Shown here: piece after piece, positions 1-8,218 of the stretch | How positions within the stretch are numbered: position 1 is the first letter of the stretch | Layout of the letters: every line of letters begins with the position of its first letter | From: Cytophagaceae bacterium | GTDB taxonomy: Bacteria > Bacteroidota > Bacteroidia > Cytophagales > Spirosomataceae | Assembly: GCA_947450365.1 (NCBI GenBank) | Contig: CANFVE010000001.1 | Coordinates: forward strand, 135,907 to 199,906 | Direction of reading: 5' to 3' | DNA length: 64,000 nucleotides | Made by a program: the position numbers and the translations under genes | The notes under the pieces: model-generated | What the model was told of the DNA's origin: nothing | The model's database searches: none | What the model saw: the letters and a program-made list of their open reading frames with translations, nothing else

Positions 1-652
1 CACCCACATTCAAATTGGATTTCGAAATGGCTGTATACAGCTCCAAAGGTGTTAAATCATATTTCTGCAGTTTGGCTGGATCAATCGCGATTTCATAGGT
101 TTTTTCCCGACCACCGAAGGCAACAATATCCGCCACACCAGGCACGGCGCGTAGTTGTCGGTCGATCGTCCAGTTTTGAATCGTCAATAATTCCCGCGAA
201 TCGCGATCTTTGCTTTGAAGGGTATATCGGAAAATCTCCCCAGTAGGACCGTAAGGCGGTTGTACATCGGGTTCAACATCGTCGGGTAATTTGACGGTGC
301 GTAATAGGTTGTTCACTTGTTGGCGCGCAAAAAAATCATCCACATCGTCTTCAAAAATGATTTTGATAACGGATAATCCGAACATGGTAATACTCCGAAC
401 ATTCGTTTTTCGTTGGACCGAATTCATCGAAATCTCAATAGGTGTCGTGACAAATCGTTCGACTTCTTCGGCACTTCGACCATTCCATTCACTGACCACG
501 ATGATTTGGGTATTCGTCACATCCGGAAATGCCTCGATAGGGATATTTAAATAGGAAATTACCCCTGCGATTGTTAACAATCCCACCCAGAAAAAGGTAA
601 AAAACCGATTGGCAAGCGAGAAGGCTAAAATATTTTTAATGAACTTATTCAT
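1..652 (-). CDS. Heavy-metal efflux RND pump, CusA/CzcA-like (partial)
   Basis: Inner-membrane RND pump subunit that would use the proton gradient to drive metal cations through a tripartite complex. The start at 652 gives MNKFIKNILAFSLANR, a first membrane helix at about residues 15-35, then the HME-RND signatures EAFPDVTNTQ, GRSAEEVERFVTTPIE, FGLSVIKIIFEDDVD and FFARQQVNNLL. Only about 217 codons are present; the rest (family length about 1030) lies beyond the left edge. It starts 10 bp after the porin gene and belongs to the same minus-strand operon as the fusion protein and TolC-like channel. The motifs fit the heavy-metal (HME) subfamily better than drug (HAE1) pumps. Which metal cannot be told from this fragment. 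Confidence 0.92.
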   Translation of the reverse strand, partial: MNKFIKNILAFSLANRFFTFFWVGLLTIAGVISYLNIPIEAFPDVTNTQIIVVSEWNGRSAEEVERFVTTPIEISMNSVQRKTNVRSITMFGLSVIKIIFEDDVDDFFARQQVNNLLRTVKLPDDVEPDVQPPYGPTGEIFRYTLQSKDRDSRELLTIQNWTIDRQLRAVPGVADIVAFGGREKTYEIAIDPAKLQKYDLTPLELYTAISKSNLNVG

Positions 653-662
653 AGTGTACGTA

Positions 663-1916
663 TTAAAATTCAGAATGTACGCGTAATCCCCATACCGAAA
701 GTGGACCGCGGTCCTCATTATATCCTGGGTTTATAATCCACTGATAATCAGGTGTTAAAAAAATATGTGTATTCGGGATGGCCAAATTATAAAATGCTTC
801 AATGATGCTTTCACGGCCATAGCGAAGATTTCCATCTCCAATCATGAATCCATTTCCGCCTAATTGCTGGTAACGCTGATGGCTAGATGAAAGGCCATTG
901 GACACCCAGGCAATTCCCGCAAAGTCCTCCGGCCGTTTCCATAGGCTTCCCCATAGGTGAACTCCCAATGAAACAGCATCATCGATTTCCGTAAAGGCCC
1001 ACGTTTCATTTTGTCCATCATTCCAGCCATAGCGCCCGAAAATTCCCAATTTATCCAAATAACTGAATTCGAAATTTAGGCCAATTCCGTATTTCGTTCG
1101 AAAATCTTTGCGGGTCGCGGTGATATCAGGCTGCTTGACAGGTTGGCCATTGGCGAGGTCGTAATTCCCCATGGCGGCTTGGTTTCGAAAAGCTAAAAGT
1201 CGAAAAATCGCCGACCATTCGTTGTTGATGGAAATAGGCTTCGTGATTTCGACATTGATTCCATTCGCCTTATCATATGCATAATCGAGATCGGGACCAT
1301 TGGCGGAGGTTGGAACTGCTGAAAATGCAGCGCGTAATTCATAGCCTTTGCTCACATATTGGGCATAAATCCCGGAGGTGTACCCCCGGGTATTGGCTGC
1401 GTAATCCCAGCTTCCTTGGTTCATGAGAGACCAATTCATAAAATGCACGCGTGGATCGTGGGAATAGGTATTTAAATCGAAATAATCGCCTAAGCCAAAT
1501 TTCCCCACTACGACCTTTAATTGAATGTCGTTTTTGAATTCAAAATTTTGTTCAACTAATAATCGTGCCACGTAGACCACCGGCTCCGGGTTTCCAATCC
1601 GAAAGGTTTCTCCATTCGTAAATCCCCCAAGGCCTTTGGCTTGAGAAAGGCCTTTTCCGCCGGAAAGTTCTGGGTTAAAGGTAAATTTGGAACCCTTCCA
1701 AAGTGGAACATCCAAAAACAAGGTAGAAGTTAATGACATCGCATTTTCTTCCTCATTGATTAAACTATTTGGGCCGGAATAGGCGGCCTTAAATGCTCCG
1801 TGATATTGATAAACAGCTGTTTGCTGGAAATGTAAATTAAATTTCGCGCGCGTAGAATCCTGACCAAGCAGTGTATAACTCGTTCCTAAAAAATACCAAA
1901 AAACGTATTTTTTCAT
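663..1916 (-). CDS. OprB-like carbohydrate-selective porin
   Basis: Predicted outer-membrane beta-barrel of about 417 residues. A signal peptide (MKKYVFWYFLGTSYTLLG, cleavage before Q) is followed by OprB-family (PF04966) features: 'GLGDYFDLN', 'NQGSWDYAANTRGYTSG', late 'GRESIIEAFYN' and 'FLTPDYQWIINPGYN', ending in a beta-signal with terminal F. An in-frame ATG lies at 1937, but the ATG at 1916 starts directly at the signal peptide and leaves 1 bp after the preceding stop codon, so I chose it. The gene sits between the membrane-fusion and pump genes of a metal efflux operon, an odd place for a sugar porin. Family call fairly sure; substrate unknown. Confidence 0.8.
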   Translation of the reverse strand: MKKYVFWYFLGTSYTLLGQDSTRAKFNLHFQQTAVYQYHGAFKAAYSGPNSLINEEENAMSLTSTLFLDVPLWKGSKFTFNPELSGGKGLSQAKGLGGFTNGETFRIGNPEPVVYVARLLVEQNFEFKNDIQLKVVVGKFGLGDYFDLNTYSHDPRVHFMNWSLMNQGSWDYAANTRGYTSGIYAQYVSKGYELRAAFSAVPTSANGPDLDYAYDKANGINVEITKPISINNEWSAIFRLLAFRNQAAMGNYDLANGQPVKQPDITATRKDFRTKYGIGLNFEFSYLDKLGIFGRYGWNDGQNETWAFTEIDDAVSLGVHLWGSLWKRPEDFAGIAWVSNGLSSSHQRYQQLGGNGFMIGDGNLRYGRESIIEAFYNLAIPNTHIFLTPDYQWIINPGYNEDRGPLSVWGLRVHSEF

Positions 1917-1917
1917 G

Positions 1918-3000
1918 TTAGTCATTGAGGGCATCATAAATCAACATCCCATTTTTAGAGATTACCTTTTCACCTGCTTTTAAGCCTGATTGAATATATG
2001 TCACGTCGCCTAATTGCTTAAACACTTCTACTTGACGAGTTTCGATATTCGCCCGGTCCTTGAAAATCATGACCCAGTTTTTACTCTTATCAAAAAGGAT
2101 CGAGGAGGAAGGAACAGCGATCATTTGTCCTTGGTCTTTAAACCTAACTTGAACGGTCGCATTCATTTCGGGTTTCAATTTATAATTTGAATTAGGAATC
2201 CGAATGCGTACTTTCATCGCCTTTGTTTCCGGATCGATCGCCGAAAATATTTTATCGATTTTTCCTTTGTATACATCATCTGGATAACTTAAAGTTGCCA
2301 CATCCGCGTCATAGCCGATTTGAATTTTCGGGATATCACTTTCGTTGACATTCGCCATCGCCCATACTTCATTAATCTCCGCGATGGAAAATAATACATC
2401 GGATTTATCGGCCCGTAATTGCTCGTTTTGGTTGATGTCTTTTTGAATGATGAATCCATCCATTGAGGCTGTTAGGTTGTAAATGGATCCTTTTTTTAAA
2501 TCATAAATGCTGAAAACCTCATTCACTCGGGCGAGTTCGGCTTTTTGTCGGTCTAATTCCCGTTCGGCAGAAATGACATCTTTCTCGGAATTCAATTTAC
2601 TCTTAAACAATTCACGAGCCACTTGGAGGTTTTTTTCGGCAACTGCCACATCGCCTATCGCGTCTAAACGGTCTCGATCAAATCCCGCCACTTCTCCACT
2701 TCGAATCACCGCAAGTATCTGACCTTTGTGGACATAATCTCCAATCTCCACATTGATTTTGAGCACATTTCCTCCTACCATCGAATAGATTTGTGCCTCC
2801 TTGTTGTTATCTGCTTGAATTTTCCCGAACAAGCGAATTTCGTTTTTGACATCTTGGAGTCCAGACGTATAAAATTCACAGCGGGCCAGCATGGTATCAC
2901 TGAGGCGAAAGGCTACGGCTTGTTCCGTTTCTTTTTTTTCTTGGCTACACGCCAAGGCTAAACTACCACCCATCAGGGCGATCATGATTATTTTTTTCAT
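1918..3000 (-). CDS. RND efflux periplasmic adaptor lipoprotein, CusB/CzcB-like
   Basis: Membrane-fusion subunit that would link the inner-membrane RND pump to the outer-membrane channel. The 360-residue product has a lipobox ending at Cys18 (LALAC), an N-terminal half-lipoyl/barrel segment ('SMVGGNVLKINVEIGDYVHKG', about 74-94), a helical hairpin rich in K/E (about 115-165), then barrel-sandwich and beta-barrel segments ('MDGFIIQKDINQNEQL', 'VMIFKDRANIETRQVEV') and a C-terminal 'GLKAGEKVISKNGMLIYD'. It follows the TolC-like gene by 1 bp and precedes the porin by 1 bp, so all are probably cotranscribed. No metal-binding N-terminal Met cluster was seen, so copper/silver specificity is not supported over zinc/cobalt. 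Confidence 0.9.
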   Translation of the reverse strand: MKKIIMIALMGGSLALACSQEKKETEQAVAFRLSDTMLARCEFYTSGLQDVKNEIRLFGKIQADNNKEAQIYSMVGGNVLKINVEIGDYVHKGQILAVIRSGEVAGFDRDRLDAIGDVAVAEKNLQVARELFKSKLNSEKDVISAERELDRQKAELARVNEVFSIYDLKKGSIYNLTASMDGFIIQKDINQNEQLRADKSDVLFSIAEINEVWAMANVNESDIPKIQIGYDADVATLSYPDDVYKGKIDKIFSAIDPETKAMKVRIRIPNSNYKLKPEMNATVQVRFKDQGQMIAVPSSSILFDKSKNWVMIFKDRANIETRQVEVFKQLGDVTYIQSGLKAGEKVISKNGMLIYDALND

Positions 3001-3001
3001 C

Positions 3002-4258
3002 TTAAAAAAGTTCTTTTCCTGTGCTTAATTTGATTTGTTCGGCTGAAGTAGCCAAGGCGATTTTAATTCTAGATATTTCCGATACAGCATTGTTGTAGGA
3101 TTCAAAAAAGTCCACAAACTCGATTAAACTCACATTACCTTTTTGGAAATTTTCGGTCATTCCTTTCAGTGTAAAGTCAAAATCGTCGTTGAATAATTTG
3201 GTATTTTTTTGATATTCCCGAACGGTTTGTTGGAATTGATAAAACGTACTTTGCACCTCGGCTTGCACTTGGCTTTTTACACTTTCATAGGCATATGTTT
3301 TTGCCTTGATTTGCAGTTCGGCAGATTTGATATTTCCTTGGTTTTTGTTCCAAAACATGAGGGGGATGGCCATGCCAACGTTTACTTGGCGTTGAAATGC
3401 ACCTCCTCGTTGATCATAGGAACTAAATAGGGTAATGTCGGGCTTGGCTAATTTTTGTTGGAGACTAAAATATTGCTGGGCAAATTGGGTATCTTTTTGG
3501 CTCAATAATAAGTCTGGGCGATTTTCAAATGCCGTTTGAATCAATAAATCCAACGAAAAAGGTTGAATAAAGGCCTTGATGTCTTCCTCCTTGATTTGGG
3601 GAATCACCATTTGTTTGGTTTGTAAAATGGTTTGCACTTTGGTTAATTGAGCAAAGAAATCAGAAAATATAGCCGCGCGTTCATTACTCAAATTCAAGTA
3701 AACTCCCTTTAAACGCACAAGGTCTTTTAAGGGAATATTTCCCTTGGTGGTTTGGACTTCATATGTATTAATGATGCCATCGAGCATTTTCATTTGGGTG
3801 TTGTATTTGCTGATCAACAATTGTTGCTGATTCAATAAATACAATCCTGTATGTAATTCGAATTTTAATTGACGTATCAAATCCTGAAAGGCATATTCAG
3901 CCAAGGCCACATTGGTTTTGGCCAATTCGATTTGTGCTTTTCGTTTGCCGCCTAAGAGGATTAATTGTTCGATTTGAACGCTTTGCTGGCCCCCATTTCC
4001 TACATGTAGTATTTGGTTGTTTTCTGGATCGATGGCATTAAAATCAAGTGTCAAAACAGGGTTTGGATATAGACCTGCCTGAATGACTTGGGCTTTTTGA
4101 ACGCTGATATTGAGTTCATTGGCCAAGACTAAATAATTCGTTTTGAGGAATAATTGGTCGGCTTCTATGAGAGAGAGCGATAAGGAGTCTTTGTCGGCCA
4201 GCGCTGAAAAAGTAGAAAGGAATAGTAAAAAAAAAGTAATTAATTTGAATTTTCGCAT
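3002..4258 (-). CDS. Outer-membrane efflux channel, TolC/CusC family
   Basis: Outer-membrane trimeric channel protein of 418 residues that would complete the efflux complex. A signal peptide covers about residues 1-21. Two OEP (PF02321) repeats are visible: the first begins at 'LSLSLIEADQLFLKTNYLV' with 'AGLYPNPVLTLDFN', the second near 'LIQTAFENRPDLLLSQKD' with 'ISLQQKLAKPDITLFSSYD'-type strands. Long heptad-like helical stretches match the alpha-barrel. It follows the histidine kinase gene by 57 bp and precedes the adaptor gene by 1 bp. No lipobox is seen. Function is inferred from family and operon. Confidence 0.9.
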   Translation of the reverse strand: MRKFKLITFFLLFLSTFSALADKDSLSLSLIEADQLFLKTNYLVLANELNISVQKAQVIQAGLYPNPVLTLDFNAIDPENNQILHVGNGGQQSVQIEQLILLGGKRKAQIELAKTNVALAEYAFQDLIRQLKFELHTGLYLLNQQQLLISKYNTQMKMLDGIINTYEVQTTKGNIPLKDLVRLKGVYLNLSNERAAIFSDFFAQLTKVQTILQTKQMVIPQIKEEDIKAFIQPFSLDLLIQTAFENRPDLLLSQKDTQFAQQYFSLQQKLAKPDITLFSSYDQRGGAFQRQVNVGMAIPLMFWNKNQGNIKSAELQIKAKTYAYESVKSQVQAEVQSTFYQFQQTVREYQKNTKLFNDDFDFTLKGMTENFQKGNVSLIEFVDFFESYNNAVSEISRIKIALATSAEQIKLSTGKELF

Positions 4259-4315
4259 GGTTCATTTTTCAATGTTGCGCAAATTCAAAACATTCGCCTT
4301 AAAATAAACTTAAAA

Positions 4316-5689
4316 TCATTTATTTATCTCAGGCAGATAAATTGTAAAGGTATTTAGCCCGTCTTTTTCATTATGCTCATATTTGATTTTACCTCCATTG
4401 AGCGTAATTACTTTATTCACGAGCACTAATCCTAGGCCAAATCCCCTTTTTCCTTGGCTATTTTGGCCTCTGAAAAAATGCTGGAACAAATAAGGGATTT
4501 CCTTCTCGGCAATGCCTGTTCCAGGATTAGAAAACTTAATTTGTAATTCGCCACGTATCGCTCGAAAGTAGATTTGTGCTTGGGGTTTGGCGGAATAATG
4601 AATGCAATTGAGCATTAAATTTTGGATGGCCATTTGCATCAAATGAAGATTTCCCATGACAGAAAGCTTTTCTTCATTCTCAATGCCGGGATCTAATACG
4701 ATATCAAAATTGAATCCTGGGTGTAGTTTTTGGGTGTCCGTGAGGCAATCAAAAACTATTTCATCCAGGCGGATTTTTTGGAAGGATAATTTGGCATGCG
4801 TTTCGACTTTGGCGATCTCCAAAAGGGAATTGATCATATCTCCCAACAGTTTCGTGTCCTCCTTTTGGTTTTTAATACCTAACCTAAATTTTTCAGGATC
4901 TGTTTCCTTTTCTAATTGCTCCAAATTAGATACTAAAATCGTAATCGGCGTCTTTAATTCGTGCGAAATATGATGAATAGCATGCTTTTGAAAATTAAAA
5001 CTTTCCTTCAATCGAACCATTAAATCATTAAATCGTGTGGCAAGTACGTGTATTTCATCTTTCCGGTCAGGAATTTCCAAATATTGGTTCGGTGTCTCAA
5101 TGTTAATAATTCTAAGTGTAGACGCCATATCCATGATGGGCTGACTGATTTGTTTGGCCAACACATAGGAGGCCAATAAAATCAAGCCCAAAAACAAAAA
5201 GAAGAGGACGATGAGCAAGTCTTTCAAATAGGCTAATTTCGAATAGCCAAAGGCATCATATGCCTTGGCAATACCATAATATTGCTTGCCATTAAAGGCG
5301 AAGGCCACCCCCACTAATTCGAATTCATCTTCTTGGCTATCAATAGTTGGATATTTAGGGCCTAAACGATCCAAAATCCCATTTGGGAATTTAATCACCG
5401 TATCATCAATGCTTGAATAAATTAATTTTTTTTGGCCATCAAAAATTAAGGTTTTTTCCTTGATCAGTTTATTGATCGTCGCATCGCCAAAATTCTGTAG
5501 CAAATTGTGATTTAATTCTTTGGTTTCTGCCAAAAGACTAATGGTGGAAATGATATGGTCCTTAATGCGTTGTTGGTATTCTTCTCTACGGTAATTTGAG
5601 AAAACCGTAAATATCATCAAAAACGTAATGCCCGTCACCGCCGTGGATAGCAGGGAAAAGTAAAATAATATGCGTTGCCTAATGCTCAT
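4316..5689 (-). CDS. Two-component sensor histidine kinase (HAMP, HisKA, HATPase)
   Basis: Membrane sensor kinase of 457 residues. TM1 is about 8-30, an extracytoplasmic sensor about 31-157, TM2 about 158-178, HAMP about 179-232. The H-box contains the probable phospho-acceptor His243 (ISHELKTPI), then the N-box around Asn361, G1 box NPGTGI (388-393) and G2 box GFGLGL (about 416-421). The start overlaps the regulator's stop by 11 bp. Position directly upstream of the efflux genes suggests it senses the exported metal, as CusS/CzcS kinases do. The sensor loop shows no obvious metal-ligand cluster, so the ligand is inference only. Confidence 0.93.
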   Translation of the reverse strand: MSIRQRILFYFSLLSTAVTGITFLMIFTVFSNYRREEYQQRIKDHIISTISLLAETKELNHNLLQNFGDATINKLIKEKTLIFDGQKKLIYSSIDDTVIKFPNGILDRLGPKYPTIDSQEDEFELVGVAFAFNGKQYYGIAKAYDAFGYSKLAYLKDLLIVLFFLFLGLILLASYVLAKQISQPIMDMASTLRIINIETPNQYLEIPDRKDEIHVLATRFNDLMVRLKESFNFQKHAIHHISHELKTPITILVSNLEQLEKETDPEKFRLGIKNQKEDTKLLGDMINSLLEIAKVETHAKLSFQKIRLDEIVFDCLTDTQKLHPGFNFDIVLDPGIENEEKLSVMGNLHLMQMAIQNLMLNCIHYSAKPQAQIYFRAIRGELQIKFSNPGTGIAEKEIPYLFQHFFRGQNSQGKRGFGLGLVLVNKVITLNGGKIKYEHNEKDGLNTFTIYLPEINK

Positions 5690-6377
5690 TTTTTCCTAAA
5701 TAATAGCCAAATCCAATTTTTGTTTTGATTAATGGTGTCTCAAAAGGCTTATCGATTTTCTTCCGCAGAAAATTGATATATACTTCGATGGTATTGTTAT
5801 TTTCATCCAATGAACCTCCCCAAATATCACGGTTTAACTCTCGCTTAGTTACAATTTTACCATTGGATTTAGCCAATTTGATCAAGAGGTTGAATTCACG
5901 GGCGGTTAATTGAATTTCTTTGCGGTTCCGACTTACTTGCATTTGCGTACAATTGATTTTCAAATCCTCGATTTGCAGAATTTCATCTTCTTGCTGACTT
6001 CGCGCAGGGCGTCGCTTCATGAGGGATTTGATGCGGGCAAGCACCTCCTCCATGTAAAAGGGTTTGGTCAAATAATCATCCACGCCACTCTCAAATCCTT
6101 TGATTTTATCCTCCAATTCAGAAAATGCGGTCAACATCAAGATCGGAGTTTCGGAATTATATTCGCGGAATTTTGTACTCAACTGAAATCCATCCAAATA
6201 GGGTAGGCTGATGTCAAGAACGATGCAGTCAAACGAATTTGCCTGCATCGTCCGCTGGGCCTGCATGCCGTCAAAACATGCGGACACATCAAAGCCTTCT
6301 TTTTTTAAATATTCACTTAGGTTTTGACTGAGAATTTTATCGTCCTCTACAATCAATACATGATTTTTTTTACTCAT
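5679..6377 (-). CDS. OmpR/PhoB-type response regulator
   Basis: DNA-binding response regulator of 232 residues. The receiver domain (about 5-120) has the acidic pair in 'VEDDKIL', phospho-acceptor Asp55 (VLDISLP) and conserved Lys105 (TKPF). The C-terminal winged helix (about 135-228) shows 'LTAREFNLLIKLAKSNGKIVTKREL' type residues and 'NTIEVYINFLRKKID', as in PhoB/CusR. Its gene overlaps the kinase gene by 11 bp, so the two form a couple. It probably activates the efflux genes that follow. The ATG at 6377 directly abuts the stop codon of the oxidoreductase gene, so it may also be expressed by read-through from there. Confidence 0.94.
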   Translation of the reverse strand: MSKKNHVLIVEDDKILSQNLSEYLKKEGFDVSACFDGMQAQRTMQANSFDCIVLDISLPYLDGFQLSTKFREYNSETPILMLTAFSELEDKIKGFESGVDDYLTKPFYMEEVLARIKSLMKRRPARSQQEDEILQIEDLKINCTQMQVSRNRKEIQLTAREFNLLIKLAKSNGKIVTKRELNRDIWGGSLDENNNTIEVYINFLRKKIDKPFETPLIKTKIGFGYYLGKNEH

Positions 6378-7775
6378 TTATACCTTGTAATACTGTTCCC
6401 AACCCTTCCGAGGCGCTGGCCCTACGAGCATTTGGTTCGCCATTTTATTATTGGTAATCTGCTTCGTTTGACGGTCGAATAACAATTTCGTATTCAATCG
6501 CTGGGCCATCACACCAAGCGTAAACACCTGACTCAAGGGTCCCGCGATCGCGAAAGGCGACCGAGTCGTCTCTTGACCTAAACATGATTTTAAATAATTC
6601 GCATAGTGATTCGATGGGCTTTTCGGTACCTCGGGCAATCGAGAAGCGATCTCTTTTCCTTTTTCACCTAAAATCGAAAGGGTAGAACCGTGAGACCCGC
6701 CTTTGAAAGTCAAATCTTTGCTATAAATGATTTTGCCCGGATTTAATTTCGCCGGTTGGATCTTTCCATTACTCGCCGGTGGAATATTCGGATCTAATTC
6801 ATTCACGCCATAATCGGCCGGAACCGGCGGGATGTTATTAATTCCATCGTACCACGTAATGTCCATCGCTGGCATGTCTTTCCGAGCTGGAAATTTAAAC
6901 AATAGGGTCGTCGAAAGCGGATAAAAGAATGGATTATGTCCCTCAGCTTTTAGCATATTCACCTCCGTCGGTAATCCCAAATCCAAAAATTCATGCGCTG
7001 TGTCCATGATGTGTGCACCCCAGTCGCCCAAAGCTCCGAGACCATAGTCAAACCAGCAGCGCCATTGACCATTAATGAAATCCTTGTTGTAATCGTGTTT
7101 TTGTACCACCCCATTCCAAATGTCCCAATCCAACGTACTTGGAATCTCCTCCGCATTCGGAAATTTCGTCATCTTCGTATCCCAGCCATGCCATCTTCTC
7201 GCCGAATTCATATGGGCCGTCATGGCCGTTACGTCCTTGATAATGCCAGCTTCTTTAAACGCTTTGAATTGGAAATAATTGGCTTCCGAGTGGCCTTGGT
7301 TTCCCATTTGGGTGACCAATTTCGGGTATTTCTTCGCCGCCGCCATCATGAGTTCTACCTCTTGGAAAGTCCGCGCCATGGGTTTTTCCACGTACACGTG
7401 TTTGCCTAAGGCGAGGGCCATCATCGTAATCGGGAAGTGTGAATGATCTGGCACCCCGATGGACACCGCATCGATTTGATTACCCATCGCATCAAACATC
7501 TTCCGGAAATCCTGAAAACGAGGAACATCTGGGAATTTTTTTAATACTTCCAGGGTTTGCGGAGCACCCATATCCACATCGCAAAAGGCGACAAAATTAA
7601 CCAAACCGGTTTTTGCATGAGCCAATACATCGACGCCGCCTTGATTACCAATGCCAATACAGGCTAAATTTACTTTTTCCCCTGCCGTGCCAAGGCCGTG
7701 CGTCAAGATATTCGGGAAGGCCATTGCTGCAGAAAACAATGACGTGTTTTTCAAAAAGGTTCTACGTGAATTCAT
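6378..7775 (-). CDS. Gfo/Idh/MocA-family oxidoreductase with Tat signal
   Basis: Predicted exported NAD(P)-dependent oxidoreductase of 465 residues. The N-terminus has a twin-arginine signal (SRRTFLKN, residues 3-10). The Rossmann glycine motif GIGNQG is at 41-46 and the family EKP motif at 130-132, followed by 'WFDYGLGALGDWGAH' (241-255), the active-site region of this subfamily. Relatives in Bacteroidota act on sugars or glycosides, some producing 3-keto sugars; here the substrate is unknown. Its stop is immediately followed by the response-regulator ATG with no spacer, although the function seems unrelated to metal efflux. The cupin gene lies 41 bp upstream on the same strand, so the two may be cotranscribed. 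Confidence 0.88.
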   Translation of the reverse strand: MNSRRTFLKNTSLFSAAMAFPNILTHGLGTAGEKVNLACIGIGNQGGVDVLAHAKTGLVNFVAFCDVDMGAPQTLEVLKKFPDVPRFQDFRKMFDAMGNQIDAVSIGVPDHSHFPITMMALALGKHVYVEKPMARTFQEVELMMAAAKKYPKLVTQMGNQGHSEANYFQFKAFKEAGIIKDVTAMTAHMNSARRWHGWDTKMTKFPNAEEIPSTLDWDIWNGVVQKHDYNKDFINGQWRCWFDYGLGALGDWGAHIMDTAHEFLDLGLPTEVNMLKAEGHNPFFYPLSTTLLFKFPARKDMPAMDITWYDGINNIPPVPADYGVNELDPNIPPASNGKIQPAKLNPGKIIYSKDLTFKGGSHGSTLSILGEKGKEIASRLPEVPKSPSNHYANYLKSCLGQETTRSPFAIAGPLSQVFTLGVMAQRLNTKLLFDRQTKQITNNKMANQMLVGPAPRKGWEQYYKV

Positions 7776-7816
7776 TCGAGTTGATAGGTTTTAAAGAAAC
7801 AAGTTAAGCAATTATT

Positions 7817-8158
7817 TTATAAAAAATCTGCCCGCATAGGACTAAATACGTCGATTAATTCGCCGGCTTCTAAGCAAAGCGCCCCGTGGATTTCCCCACT
7901 CGGTACAAAATACACATCGCCCGCCGATAAAACTTTCGAAATTCCCGAAATCGTGATTTCAAATTTGCCTTTCGACACATATGACGCCTGAGTATGTGGA
8001 TGATGATGCAAGGTTCCGATGGATCCCACTTGAAAATCTACTTTGGTGAGCATCATGTCGGCATTATGCGCCATCACTTTCCGACGAACCCCATCCCCTA
8101 CATCCGTCCAATCAATTTCTGAATCTACAATCAAAGTATTCGTTTTTGTCATATTCAT
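7817..8158 (-). CDS. Small single-domain cupin protein
   Basis: Cytoplasmic cupin of 113 residues from the ATG at 8158 (another ATG is at 8152 and a TTG at 8164; no clear ribosome site decides). Cupin motif 1 is visible as HHHPHTQASYVSKGKFEI and motif 2 as 'GDVYFVPSGEIHGA', which supply the usual metal-ligand histidines and glutamate or its equivalent. Such proteins can be small-molecule isomerases, oxygenases or ligand-binding proteins. It is divergent from the amino-alcohol operon across 60 bp, so it could sense or process a metabolite of that pathway, or go with the oxidoreductase gene downstream. The exact role is not known. Confidence 0.8.
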   Translation of the reverse strand: MNMTKTNTLIVDSEIDWTDVGDGVRRKVMAHNADMMLTKVDFQVGSIGTLHHHPHTQASYVSKGKFEITISGISKVLSAGDVYFVPSGEIHGALCLEAGELIDVFSPMRADFL

Positions 8159-8218
8159 TTTCAATTAATCAAATTTCAGGAATTAAATTTTATCTTCGTT
8201 ACCATAAGCCAATTGTAC

